In this document: in pieces, positions 17,223-25,777 of the stretch
Layout: each line of letters opens with the position of its first letter
Position numbering within the stretch: position 1 is the first letter of the stretch
Assembly: GCF_019720895.1 (NCBI RefSeq)
Contig: NZ_JAHKSH010000006.1
Coordinates: 62,001 to 126,000 of the forward strand
From: Microbacterium salitolerans
GTDB taxonomy: Bacteria > Actinomycetota > Actinomycetes > Actinomycetales > Microbacteriaceae
DNA length: 64,000 bases
Direction: 5' to 3'
The notes under the pieces: generated by a model
Told to the model about the DNA's origin: nothing
Seen by the model: only the letters and a program-made list of their open reading frames with translations
Database searches by the model: none
Position numbers and translations under genes: made by a program

Positions 17223-18596
17223 TCATTCGCCGCGCGAGATCTTCACCATCTCGTCACGCGGGACGACCTTGACGCGCTCGCGCTCCTCGGGCGCGCCGAG
17301 CGCGACCTCGTGAGCATCGAGGCGGTGCCAGCCCGCGAGATCCGTCCACGCGACGCCGCGCGACTCGAGAAGCGCGGGAATCGCGCCGTCGGAGGCGTCC
17401 TCGGGCTGCCACCAGTCGCCCTGGTCGTTGACCAGGTGCTGAATCGTCTCCATGGCGTCGGACTTCGTGTGGCCGATGAGGCCGACGGGGCCGCGCTTGA
17501 TCCAGCCCGTCGCGTACACGCCGGGGACGCGCTCGTTCGAATCCTGCTCGAGCACCTGACCCTCATGGTTCGGAATCACACCGTGGTGATCATCGAACGG
17601 CACGCCCTCGAGCGGCGACCCGAAGTAGCCGACCGCGCGGTAGAGCTGCCCCATCGGGATCTCGCGGATCTCGCCCGTGCCCGCGACGCCGCCGGCGCCA
17701 TCGGCCTTCGTGCGCTCGTAGACCAGCGCGGCGACCCGGCCCTCGTCGTCGGTCCTGACCTCGATGGGCCTGGCCCAGAAGTGCAGGTGCAGCCGACGCG
17801 ACGCCTCGCCGCCGGCGCCGTTCGCGCTCGGGCGGTCGCGCCACTTCTGCAGGACGCGGTCGATGACCTTGACCTGCTTGTTCGACGCGATCGCCTCCTT
17901 CGAGGCCTCGTCGTAGTCGAAGTCCTCGTCGTAGACGACCATGTCGACGTCGCGCAGCTCGCCCAGTTCGCGCAGCTCCAGCGGCGTGAACTTCACCTGA
18001 GCCGGACCACGGCGCCCGAAGACGTGCACGTCGGTCACCGGCGACGCCTTGAGGATGTCGTAGACGTTGCCGGGCACCTCGGTGGAGAGGAGGTCGTCGG
18101 CGTGCTTCGCGAGCATGCGCGCCGCGTCGAGCGCGACGTTGCCGTTGCCGATCATGCCGACGTGCTGCGCCGTCAGCGGCCACGTGCGCGGGACGTCGGG
18201 GTGACCGTCGTACCAGCTCACGAAGTCCGCCGCACCGTACGACTCCTTCGCGTCGATGCCCGGGATGTCGAGATCGGCGTCGCGCACGGCACCCGTCGCG
18301 AAGATCACCGCGTTGTAGTGCTTCTTCAGGTCGTCGAGAGTGATGTCCTCGCCGAAGTGCACGTTGCCGAAGATCCGGATGTCACCGCGGTCGAGCACAT
18401 CACGCAGCGCGTTCACGACGCCCTTGATGCGCGGGTGATCGGGGGCGACGCCGTAGCGCACGAGACCGTACGGCGCGGGGAGGTGCTCGAACAGGTCGAT
18501 CGAGACCTCGAAGCTGCGCTCGGTCTTGAGGAGGATGTCAGCCGCGTAGATGCCGGCGGGGCCGGCGCCGACGATGGCAAGGCGGAGCTTGGTCAT
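17223..18596 (-). CDS. fprA: NADPH-ferredoxin reductase (FprA type)
   Basis: FAD enzyme of 457 residues that passes electrons between NADPH and ferredoxins, the adrenodoxin-reductase family. The FAD-binding VGAGPAGIYAA is at 9-19, followed by PYGLVRYGVAPDHP. The NADPH site GNGNVALDAAR is near 150, with GRRGPAQVKFT after it and GWIKRGPVGLIGHTKSDA near the C-terminus. It could serve the ferredoxin at the left edge of the window. It precedes a polyprenyl synthase gene in reverse and ends at a strong terminator. Confidence 0.93.
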   Translation of the reverse strand: MTKLRLAIVGAGPAGIYAADILLKTERSFEVSIDLFEHLPAPYGLVRYGVAPDHPRIKGVVNALRDVLDRGDIRIFGNVHFGEDITLDDLKKHYNAVIFATGAVRDADLDIPGIDAKESYGAADFVSWYDGHPDVPRTWPLTAQHVGMIGNGNVALDAARMLAKHADDLLSTEVPGNVYDILKASPVTDVHVFGRRGPAQVKFTPLELRELGELRDVDMVVYDEDFDYDEASKEAIASNKQVKVIDRVLQKWRDRPSANGAGGEASRRLHLHFWARPIEVRTDDEGRVAALVYERTKADGAGGVAGTGEIREIPMGQLYRAVGYFGSPLEGVPFDDHHGVIPNHEGQVLEQDSNERVPGVYATGWIKRGPVGLIGHTKSDAMETIQHLVNDQGDWWQPEDASDGAIPALLESRGVAWTDLAGWHRLDAHEVALGAPEERERVKVVPRDEMVKISRGE

Positions 18597-18634
18597 GTGG
18601 TGCGGATCTTTCTCTCGAGGGTCGTCGTCGAGGC

Positions 18635-19696
18635 TCAGCCGGAGCGATCGGCGAGCTGACGTGCGAAGCGCGTGAGCGCCTCGCGCACGGCGCCGCGAGG
18701 CAGGACCGACAGCGCGTCGGTCGCCTCCTTCGTCCAGCTGAGCGCGAGTTCATGGGTGCGGTTCGTCACGGCGTGATCGCGCAGCTCGGCGAGCGGGCCG
18801 TCGAGGATCGCAGGATCCTCCCCCGCGCGGATGCGCACCACGCCATCGTCGATGCGCTGCGCGAGATCGCGATCGGCGGGCGCATCGCTCGCCTTCAGCA
18901 GCAGGTACGGCATCGTGACGACGCCTGCACGCAGGTCGGTGCCGGGCACCTTGCCCGTGTCCTCGGGGTTCGCCGAGAGGTCGATCACGTCGTCGGCGAG
19001 CTGGAACGCGACGCCGACCCTCTCGCCGTACTCGCGCAGCGCCGGGCGGAAGTCCTCCTCGGCGTTGCCGAAGAACGCCCCGGCCTGCGCCGCGGCCGCG
19101 ATGAGGGATCCGGTCTTGTCGGCCAGCACCTGAATGTAGAACTCGATCGGGTCGTCGTCCTCGCCGGGGCCGACCGTCTCGTGCAGCTGACCCAGCACGA
19201 GCCGCTCGAACGTCTCGGACTGCAGGTCGACGGCGACATCGCCGTTGCGCCCCATGACTCGGCTCGCGCGCGCCAGCAGCAGGTCGCCCGCCAGGATGGC
19301 CGTCGAGTTGTCCCAGACCTTGTGCGCCGCGGGAACACCACGGCGACGGTCGGCGCCGTCCATGACATCGTCGTGGTACAGCGATCCGATGTGCATGAGC
19401 TCGAGAGACACGGCCGCGTCGCGCACCGCGGGCGTCATGCCCTCGCCGAGCTGCGCCGTCAGCAGCACGAGCATCGGGCGCACCCGCTTGCCGCCTGCCT
19501 CGTAGAGGTACCGGCTCATCGCGTCGACGAGCGGATCCGCGGATCCCAGCTCGGCCGCGAGAGCCTCTTCGACCTCGATCAGCCCCTTTTCCAGGGTCGC
19601 CGCGAGCTTTCGCGCGGCGGGGCCGGCGAAAATGCGGTCGCTGAGACCGAATCGGCTCGCCAGTTGCGAGCCCGAGGCGGCGGGGCTCGAAGTCAC
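18635..19696 (-). CDS. Long-chain polyprenyl diphosphate synthase
   Basis: Builds the isoprenoid tail, most likely of menaquinone, from FPP and IPP. The protein has 353 residues. The first aspartate-rich motif DDVMD is at 109-113, and the second appears as ADDVID in FQLADDVIDLS. GGKRVRPMLVLLTAQ is the usual substrate-binding block. Its position between fprA and menG supports a heptaprenyl- or octaprenyl-type menaquinone role (inference). The GTG start at 19696 has a TAGGGT box six bases upstream, so the mRNA is probably leaderless. Confidence 0.92.
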   Translation of the reverse strand: MTSSPAASGSQLASRFGLSDRIFAGPAARKLAATLEKGLIEVEEALAAELGSADPLVDAMSRYLYEAGGKRVRPMLVLLTAQLGEGMTPAVRDAAVSLELMHIGSLYHDDVMDGADRRRGVPAAHKVWDNSTAILAGDLLLARASRVMGRNGDVAVDLQSETFERLVLGQLHETVGPGEDDDPIEFYIQVLADKTGSLIAAAAQAGAFFGNAEEDFRPALREYGERVGVAFQLADDVIDLSANPEDTGKVPGTDLRAGVVTMPYLLLKASDAPADRDLAQRIDDGVVRIRAGEDPAILDGPLAELRDHAVTNRTHELALSWTKEATDALSVLPRGAVREALTRFARQLADRSG

Positions 19697-19727
19697 TCGT
19701 CTACCCTACCCGCGCACGCACCGGCCA

Positions 19728-20444
19728 TTACGCTGTGCGACGCCGCGCGCGATGCAGCGCGACGATGCCGAACGACAGGTTCCTGTAGGCGACATCGCTC
19801 CATCCCGCCTCGCGCATCCACGCCGCGAGTGTGGGCTGGTCCGGCCACGCCTGGATCGACTCGTTGAGGTAGTCGTACGCCTCGCCGTGGGACCCGACGA
19901 TGCGCGCCACCTTCGGCAGCACCCGGTCGTTGTAGAACCGGTAGAGGCGACGGAAGCGCGGATCCGGCGGCGTCGAGAACTCGTTGATCACGATGCGCCC
20001 GCCCGGCTTCGTCACGCGATGCAGCTCGACGAGCGCCTTCCGAGGCTCGTTCACATTGCGCAGGCCGTACGACATCGTGACGGCATCGAACTCGCCGTCG
20101 TCGAAGGGCAGGTCCGTCGCGTCGGCCTCGACGAAGCTCAGGCCGCGCACGTCGCCGAAGTTCCGGCGTCCCTCCGCGAGCATGCCCGGGGAGAAGTCGG
20201 CCGCGACGACCTCGGCACCCGATCGCGCCAGCGAGGCCGACGAACGGCAGGTGCCCGCCGCCAGATCGAGGATCCGCTCCCCTGGCTGCGGGCTCACCGC
20301 GCGCGTCGTCGCCGCGCGCCACTGCGCGTCCATTCCGAACGTCATCGCCACGTTCGTCAGGTCGTATCGCTCGGCGACCTGATCGAACATGCCGCTCACA
20401 GTGGTCGGGTCCTTGCTGAGGTCAGCGCGGTTGTGCGAAGTCAC
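19728..20444 (-). CDS. menG: Demethylmenaquinone methyltransferase
   Basis: Last step of menaquinone synthesis: SAM-dependent methylation of demethylmenaquinone (MenG/UbiE, 238 residues). Typical blocks are VSGMFDQVAERYDLTN, YGLRNVNEPRKAL and GGRIVINEFSTPP. SAM motif I reads DLAAGTCRSS instead of the usual GTG, with Cys at residue 66. The GTG start at 20444 has TAGACT six bases upstream (leaderless). Gene order menF/menG/polyprenyl synthase groups the quinone tail, headgroup and methylation steps. Confidence 0.93.
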   Translation of the reverse strand: MTSHNRADLSKDPTTVSGMFDQVAERYDLTNVAMTFGMDAQWRAATTRAVSPQPGERILDLAAGTCRSSASLARSGAEVVAADFSPGMLAEGRRNFGDVRGLSFVEADATDLPFDDGEFDAVTMSYGLRNVNEPRKALVELHRVTKPGGRIVINEFSTPPDPRFRRLYRFYNDRVLPKVARIVGSHGEAYDYLNESIQAWPDQPTLAAWMREAGWSDVAYRNLSFGIVALHRARRRTA

Positions 20445-20521
20445 GCGATGAGTCTACGTCGGCGTTCCGCGCGGAAGGACGGGAGCCTGCGCGCACGACG
20501 ATGGGCCGGATCGTGAGCGAT

Positions 20522-21784
20522 CTACGCCAGAGCGTCGACGATGGGACGGAATTTGACGCGCGTCTCGAGAAGCTCCGCCTCGGGAACGGAGCCCCGGACG
20601 ATGCCGCCGCCCGCGTGCGCCGTGACGGCGCGCGTCGCGGCGCCGTCGGCCACCGGCGCGAACTGAGCGCCCCGGAGTGCGATGGCCCACTCGCCGTCGC
20701 CGTCGCCGTCGATCCAGCCGACGGGGCCGGCGTAGCGGCCGCGATCGAACGGCTCGATCCGGCGGATGACATCGAGCGCGCGGTCGGTGGGAGTTCCCGC
20801 GACGGCGGCCGTCGGGTGCATCGCCCGCACCATGTCAAGTGCCGAGGCCCCGTCGTTCAGCGTGCCGCGCACGTCGGTCGCCAGGTGCCAGAGGTTCGGA
20901 AGCTCGAGTGTGAAGGGATCGCCGGCCGCCGTCAGCTCGCTCGTGTGCGGACGAAGCGCATCGAGCACGCTGTCGACCGCGAAGGCGTGCTCGGCGCGGT
21001 CCTTGTCGCTCGTCGACAGCTCGAATGGCACGGAATCGTCTTCGGACACGTTCGCTCCGCGCGGCCGGGTGCCGGCGAGGACACGCGCCGACACCTCGCC
21101 GCCGTGCACCGTGACGAGCGTCTCAGGGCTCGCGCCGATGAGGCCGTCGACGGCGTACGTCCACGTGTCGGGGTACTCGCTCGCCAGCGAGCTCACGAGT
21201 CGGCGCAGGTCGGCCTGTGCGGGAACCGTGCCCGCGAGATCGCGCGCGATCACGACCTTGCCGATCTCGCCCGACTCGATCGCGGCGAGCGCATCCCTCA
21301 CGGCCGCATCGTGGGCCTCGGGGTCCATGGCGCCGGGGCCGAGGGTCGCCGACCACGACGGTCCGAGTGGGATCCTCACGGCGGCGGGAAGCTCATCCGG
21401 ACGGTCGGCGATGCGGATCCTGGTGATCCACGCGCGGTCGCCGCGACGCCCCAGGACGGTCGTCGGGACGATGAGCGTGCTGGGCGCGGCGGACGTGTCG
21501 TCGAAGGCGAGAGCGCCGAATCCCACGAGACCGGTGCCGGGGATCCGCACCTCGTCGTCGACGTCGGTCGCCTGCGAGATCGCGCGCCAGAGGTCGGCGA
21601 TGGCGCCGATGCGCCCCTCCTCGGCGACGTCGATGTGCAGGAGGTCGGGCCCCGCGGCGACGAGCCCGTCGCCCTTGCGGGTCCACGCCAGCGGAGACGC
21701 GGGATCGGCGAACGGCAGCGCGTCGGCGGCGGCGATCTCGCGCGTCGTGGCGACGAGACGCGGCAGCGAGAGCGATTCAGTCAC
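20522..21784 (-). CDS. menF: Isochorismate synthase
   Basis: Converts chorismate to isochorismate at the entry of menaquinone synthesis. The protein belongs to the chorismate-binding enzyme family, about 420 residues. C-terminal blocks fit: IGKVVIARDLAG, TWTYAVDGLIGASPETLV, VLAGTRPRG and DMVRAMHPTAAVAGTP, ending RYAGPVGWIDGDGDG. I place the start at GTG 21784, not the ATG at 21814, because TAGGAT (21792-21797) lies seven bases upstream as in other leaderless genes here. The neighbouring DUF402 gene is transcribed divergently. Confidence 0.92.
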   Translation of the reverse strand: MTESLSLPRLVATTREIAAADALPFADPASPLAWTRKGDGLVAAGPDLLHIDVAEEGRIGAIADLWRAISQATDVDDEVRIPGTGLVGFGALAFDDTSAAPSTLIVPTTVLGRRGDRAWITRIRIADRPDELPAAVRIPLGPSWSATLGPGAMDPEAHDAAVRDALAAIESGEIGKVVIARDLAGTVPAQADLRRLVSSLASEYPDTWTYAVDGLIGASPETLVTVHGGEVSARVLAGTRPRGANVSEDDSVPFELSTSDKDRAEHAFAVDSVLDALRPHTSELTAAGDPFTLELPNLWHLATDVRGTLNDGASALDMVRAMHPTAAVAGTPTDRALDVIRRIEPFDRGRYAGPVGWIDGDGDGEWAIALRGAQFAPVADGAATRAVTAHAGGGIVRGSVPEAELLETRVKFRPIVDALA

Positions 21785-21852
21785 GCTTCCGATCCTATTG
21801 ATGGCGGGGTTCATTCCGGCTGGGAGGTCGTGCGACGGAATATGGTCGAGTG

Positions 21853-22407
21853 ATGACCACCTCGACCCGTCCCGGCACCAAGATGCACATCAACTGGCGC
21901 AAATGGGACGGCGGGCCGCACTGGGTGCACGAGGTCGTGTACCTCGGTCGGGACGAGTGGGGCGCGTGGTTCGGCCAGCGCCCGGGGTGGCGCAGCCACC
22001 GCCCCGGTCGCGACACCCTCCTCAAGACGTCGTGCGTCATGCTCCTGCCGGATCCGGCCCCGGCCAGCGATCACGGGGCGGAGTGGATCCTCACCGTGAA
22101 CGCGCCGCCGCAGCGCACGCGCGTCTACATCGATGTCGCGTGGGACGCGAAGTGGGACGGCGAGGAGCCGTCGGCGATCGACATGGACCTCGACGTCGTC
22201 CGCCGCACCGACCAGCGCGGCATCTACGTCGACGACGAAGACGAGTGGGAAGAGCACCGCGTCGAGTACGGCTACCCCCTGCACGTCGTGAATCGGCTCG
22301 AGAAGGTCACGGAGGACCTCACGCAGCGGGTGACGGAACGCACTCCGCCGTTCAACGAGGAGACGACACGCTCCTGGTTCGACGTGCTCGACGCCCTCGA
22401 CCTCTAG
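21853..22407 (+). CDS. DUF402 family protein
   Basis: A DUF402 protein of about 184 residues. The domain pattern includes a Trp-rich first half (WRKWDGGPHWVHEVVYLGRD) and the acidic AIDMDLDVVRR...DEDEWEEH region, where family members bind metal; some are nucleoside diphosphate or triphosphate phosphatases. The function here is not proven. ATG 21853 has TATGGT six bases upstream (leaderless). The TAG stop overlaps the glycerate kinase stop on the other strand by four bases. Confidence 0.8.
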   Translation: MTTSTRPGTKMHINWRKWDGGPHWVHEVVYLGRDEWGAWFGQRPGWRSHRPGRDTLLKTSCVMLLPDPAPASDHGAEWILTVNAPPQRTRVYIDVAWDAKWDGEEPSAIDMDLDVVRRTDQRGIYVDDEDEWEEHRVEYGYPLHVVNRLEKVTEDLTQRVTERTPPFNEETTRSWFDVLDALDL

Positions 22408-23510
22408 CCGGCGAGCTGCGCGCCGGCGTCGCGCAGCCAGCGCCCCGGATCCGCCAGGGCGGCATCCGTCGACCCCGCGACCTCCGTGAGCGAGACGCTC
22501 CCGGCGAAGGCGCTCGTGTCGCCGTCGATCGCCCCCGCGATGAGCGCCACGGGCACCCCTGCCTCGCGCGCGAGAGCCGCGACGTGCGCGGGTGCCTTGC
22601 CCGCGGCCGACTGGCCGTCGAAGCGCCCCTCCCCCGTCACGACGAGGTCGGCGCCCTCGATGTCGGCGGCGAGCCCGGTCAGGTCGGCGATCGCGGCCGC
22701 TCCCGGCACGAGCTCCGCGCCCCACAGCAGAAGACCGAAGCCGGTGCCGCCCGCCGCACCCGCGCCCGGCACCGCGGCGAGCGCCTCCGCGTCGAGCACG
22801 CGCGCGAACGCCCGGAGCCCCGCGTCCGCCTGCGCGACGCTCGCCTCGTCGAGCCCCTTCTGCGGGCCGAAGATCCGAGCCGCGCCCTCGTCGCCCGTGA
22901 GCGGATTCGTCACATCGGTCAGAACCGTGACGCCGCCGTCCGGCAGCCCTCTGAGGCCCGAGATGTCGACCGACGCGATCTCGTCGAGCCCGCCCGCTCC
23001 CGGCGTGACAGAGGCGCCGAAGTCGTTCAGCACGCGCGCCCCGAGCGCCGTGAGCATTCCCGCGCCTCCATCGGTCGACGCACTCGAGCCGATGCCGAGC
23101 ACGAGGCGCGAGACGCCCGCCGTGAGCGCCGCGGCGATCGCCTGACCGAAGCCCAGCGTGGACGCGGTGAAGGGGCGGCGCTCGTCACCGAGCAGCTCGA
23201 TGCCGGACGTGCTCGCGAGCTCGACGACGCCCGTGCCGCCCGGAAGGTCGTCGGTGGCGGGGAGGCGCAGCCACGTCGCGTCGACGCCGAAGCCCGCGGG
23301 CCCCGTCACGCGCACGCGCATGCGCTTCGCGCCGGGTACCGCCTTCTCGAACGCGTCGAGCGTGCCCTCGCCGCCGTCGGCCATGGGGCGCAGCGCGAAG
23401 CTGTCGGCCGGAGACGTGCGCACCCAGCCCTCCGCGATCGCCACGGCCGCGTCAGCGGCGGTGATCGATCCCTTGAAGCTGTCGGGGGCGACGACGATGC
23501 GGCGAGTCAT
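22404..23510 (-). CDS. Glycerate kinase
   Basis: Phosphorylates glycerate (family GlxK/GarK, usually giving 2-phosphoglycerate). The protein has 368 residues. The N-terminus is the family signature RIVVAPDSFKGSITA, with FALRPMADGGEGTLDAF near 44, VLGIGSSASTDGGAGML near 121 and VTGEGRFDGQSAAGKAP near 280. ATG 23510 begins the conserved part, with CAGGAT seven bases upstream. It converges with DUF402 and follows the PPK2 gene by about 30 bases. Confidence 0.92.
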   Translation of the reverse strand: MTRRIVVAPDSFKGSITAADAAVAIAEGWVRTSPADSFALRPMADGGEGTLDAFEKAVPGAKRMRVRVTGPAGFGVDATWLRLPATDDLPGGTGVVELASTSGIELLGDERRPFTASTLGFGQAIAAALTAGVSRLVLGIGSSASTDGGAGMLTALGARVLNDFGASVTPGAGGLDEIASVDISGLRGLPDGGVTVLTDVTNPLTGDEGAARIFGPQKGLDEASVAQADAGLRAFARVLDAEALAAVPGAGAAGGTGFGLLLWGAELVPGAAAIADLTGLAADIEGADLVVTGEGRFDGQSAAGKAPAHVAALAREAGVPVALIAGAIDGDTSAFAGSVSLTEVAGSTDAALADPGRWLRDAGAQLAG

Positions 23511-23539
23511 GGGATCCATCCTGCCGCACACGGACCTCG

Positions 23540-24403
23540 TCACATGGTCGCGCGCAGCCGCACCTTCTCGGCCTCGACGTCGAAGTCGGCCGGGGGCCAC
23601 TGCGGGTCGATGTCTTCGAGCGCCTCGAGGAGGAGGGCCTGCACTGCGAGCCGCGCGTACCACTTGCGGTCGGACGGGACGACGAACCACGGTGCATGGT
23701 CGGTCGACGTGCGCTGGATCGCCACCTGGTAGGCGTCCTGGTACGCCGGCCACAGAGCGCGCTCGTCGACGTCGCTCGGGTTGTACTTCCAGTGCTTGTC
23801 CGGTCGCTCGAGGCGCTCCATGAGGCGCTCGCCCTGCTCCTCGTACGATCCGTGCAGCATCACCTTGATAATCCGCGTGCCCTGATCGACGAGCCGCTTT
23901 TCGAAGTCGACGATCGCCTGATAGCGACGTTCGATCTCGTCGCGGTCCGCGAGCTCGCGCACACGGCCGATCAGGACGTCCTCGTAGTGCGAGCGGTCGA
24001 AGACGCCGATGAACCCCGGCTTCGGGACACGCTTCTCGACGCGCCAGAGGAAGTCGTGGGCGCGCTCCTCGTCGGTCGGCGCCTTGAACGCCGCCAGCTC
24101 GACGCCCTGCGGATCGACGCCGCCGACGACGTGCCGCACGACACCGCCCTTGCCCGCCGAGTCCATGCCCTGCAGCACCAGCAGCACGGCGTCACGACCA
24201 CCCCGCTGCCCTGCCGCGAACAGGCGCTCCTGGTACTCGGCGAGTTCGGCGAGCCCCGCGTCGAGATCGGCGCGCCCGTCCTTCTTGTCGCCGTCGTAGC
24301 CGGGCGTCGAGTGAGGGTCCACGCGGGCGATCAGGACGTCGGGTCCCGCCCGCAGGGACTCCCACGCGTCTTGCTTCCACTTCACCTGGCTCTTCGCGGT
24401 CAT
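23540..24403 (-). CDS. Polyphosphate kinase 2 family protein
   Basis: A PPK2 phosphotransferase of about 287 residues. Walker A LQGMDSAGKGG is near 77-87, Walker B-like IGVFDRSHYEDVLIGRV is near 134, and the lid region contains HWKYNPSDVDERALWPAYQDAY. PPK2 enzymes phosphorylate nucleoside mono- or diphosphates using polyphosphate. The class cannot be fixed from motifs seen here. I prefer ATG 24403 over a TTG four codons upstream. The gene diverges from the LacI-controlled unit and shares its promoter region. Confidence 0.9.
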   Translation of the reverse strand: MTAKSQVKWKQDAWESLRAGPDVLIARVDPHSTPGYDGDKKDGRADLDAGLAELAEYQERLFAAGQRGGRDAVLLVLQGMDSAGKGGVVRHVVGGVDPQGVELAAFKAPTDEERAHDFLWRVEKRVPKPGFIGVFDRSHYEDVLIGRVRELADRDEIERRYQAIVDFEKRLVDQGTRIIKVMLHGSYEEQGERLMERLERPDKHWKYNPSDVDERALWPAYQDAYQVAIQRTSTDHAPWFVVPSDRKWYARLAVQALLLEALEDIDPQWPPADFDVEAEKVRLRATM

Positions 24404-24442
24404 GCGGCCATTCAAGCGGAGGCGCTCCGGAACCGCGAGCCC

Positions 24443-24496
24443 TTGACCCCGCCCCGGTCGTCTTTTACTGTACCGATACAGACTTTACCGATAAAG
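24443..24496 (+). promoter_or_regulatory. Promoter with tandem LacI-type operators
   Basis: TTGACC (24443-24448) and TACTGT (24466-24471), spaced 17, form a promoter. Two 14-base palindromes with a central CG, CTGTACCGATACAG (24468-24481) and CTTTACCGATAAAG (24483-24496), cover the -10 and the start region. Each has one mismatched pair, and their centres are 15 bases apart. A CG-centred palindrome is the hallmark of LacI-family operators, and a LacI gene lies downstream. Confidence 0.7.
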
Positions 24497-24503
24497 GAGT
24501 CTC

Positions 24504-24668
24504 ATGGATCCGTTCATGGTCAGCGCCGTGACACAGCTGGCACACGAGGAGGGCTGGGAGATGCCGCCGCCCCGCCGTCGCCTGCGCCGAGCGATCGCGC
24601 GGCTGCTGAGACGCGCGGCGCGGTCGATCGAGCCCCTCGTCCCGCCGGCAGACGATGCCGAGCGCTGA
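24504..24668 (+). CDS. 54-residue basic small protein, first gene of LacI unit
   Basis: A small open frame with a strong AAAGGAG ribosome site five bases before the ATG, directly behind the operator-bearing promoter. The N-terminus (MDPFMVSAVTQLAHEEGWEM) is neutral. The middle is very arginine-rich (RRRLRRAIARLLRRAARS), and the end is Pro/Asp-rich. The basic stretch could be an amphipathic helix that binds membrane or RNA. Its stop overlaps the earliest start of the LacI gene, implying coupling. I recognise no family. Confidence 0.6.
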   Translation: MDPFMVSAVTQLAHEEGWEMPPPRRRLRRAIARLLRRAARSIEPLVPPADDAER

Positions 24669-25761
24669 CACGCCTGCGCGCGCTCATGCGACACAATGGA
24701 GCCATCCCGACGAGGAGGCTCCCCTGTCACGAGTGACGCTGCAGACCGTCGCCGACGAAGTCGGCGTGAGCAGGATGACGGTCTCGAACGCCTTCTCGCG
24801 GCCCGACCAGCTCTCGGATGATCTGCGCGCACGCATCCTCGAGACGGCGCGACGACTCGAGTACGCGGGTCCCGACCCGTCGGCGCGCGCCCTCGTCCGC
24901 GGGCGCACGGGGGTCATCGGCGTGGTGCTCACCGAGGATCCGCGCGACGCGTTTCGCGACGACATCGCCATCGGGTTCGTTCGAGCCGCGACGGAGCGGC
25001 TCGCCGAGGCGGGCTACTCGCTCGCGCTCCTGCACGGCGGCACCGCCGACAGCGTGCCGTCGCGCGACGTCGCCATGGACGGTGCGATCGTCTACGCCTG
25101 CACGCCCCAGAGCGACGCGGTGCAGAACCTGCTCCGACGCAAGCTCCCCGCCGTCCGCGTGGAGGGGCTTCCGATGACAGGCATCGCCGATGTCTCCTTG
25201 GACGACTGCACCGGTGCGCGGGAGGCCGCTCGACACCTGATCGACCTGGGACACCGCGACATCGCCTGCATCGTCACGGGCGTCGACGCCGATGACGCCC
25301 GATACGGCGACGCCCCGCCCACGCCGCACGCGCCGATGGCTCGCCGCATCGAGGGCTGGACGGACGCGCTCGACGCGGCGGGCATCGAACCGCGCTACGT
25401 CGGCACCCCGGCCTCCGACCTGGATCAGGTGCTGGCAGACCGCGTCGATCGCATGCTCGACGACGCCCCGACCGCCGTCCTCGCGTTCTCCGATCTCGCG
25501 GCCGTCGACGTGATCGATCGCGCGCACGCCCGCGGCCTGCGTGTGCCGGACGACATCTCCGTCGTCGGGTTCGATGACAACCCGATTGCGGTCCGCATCC
25601 GCCCGCGTCTCACGACGGTTCACCAGGATGTGGAGCTCAAGGGCCGACTCGCGGCGGAGCTCCTCATCGCGCAGCTGAGGGGCGAGCCGATTCCGACCGT
25701 GGCTCCTCTTCCGACCACCCTGGTCGTGCGCGAGACGACGGGCCCGCCGCCTGCGCGCTGA
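24655..25761 (+). CDS. LacI family transcriptional regulator
   Basis: A regulator with the LacI HTH VTLQTVADEVGVSRMTVSNA, then a hinge region and a sugar-binding-protein-like effector domain (GVIGVVLTEDPRD to ISVVGFDDNPIAVRIRP). The true start is uncertain. ATG 24655 overlaps the small gene stop and adds 26 extra residues, while GTG 24733 begins exactly at the HTH. The tandem palindromes at 24468-24496 are likely its own operators. No sugar catabolic gene is adjacent, so the effector is unknown. Confidence 0.88.
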   Translation: MPSADTPARAHATQWSHPDEEAPLSRVTLQTVADEVGVSRMTVSNAFSRPDQLSDDLRARILETARRLEYAGPDPSARALVRGRTGVIGVVLTEDPRDAFRDDIAIGFVRAATERLAEAGYSLALLHGGTADSVPSRDVAMDGAIVYACTPQSDAVQNLLRRKLPAVRVEGLPMTGIADVSLDDCTGAREAARHLIDLGHRDIACIVTGVDADDARYGDAPPTPHAPMARRIEGWTDALDAAGIEPRYVGTPASDLDQVLADRVDRMLDDAPTAVLAFSDLAAVDVIDRAHARGLRVPDDISVVGFDDNPIAVRIRPRLTTVHQDVELKGRLAAELLIAQLRGEPIPTVAPLPTTLVVRETTGPPPAR

Positions 25762-25777
25762 GCGGCGCGCTCAGCGC
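25755..25777. terminator. Convergent hairpin containing both stop codons
   Basis: GCGCTGAGC (25755-25763) and GCTCAGCGC (25769-25777) form a perfect 9-bp stem with a 5-base loop. It includes the TGA of the LacI gene and overlaps the end of menD on the other strand, so it can serve both directions. Confidence 0.55.

Noticed and set aside
20766-23732. A plus-strand open frame of nearly 1000 codons over menF, the DUF402 gene and the glycerate kinase gene.
   Set aside because: The genes it crosses have clear family motifs, and the long frame has none.
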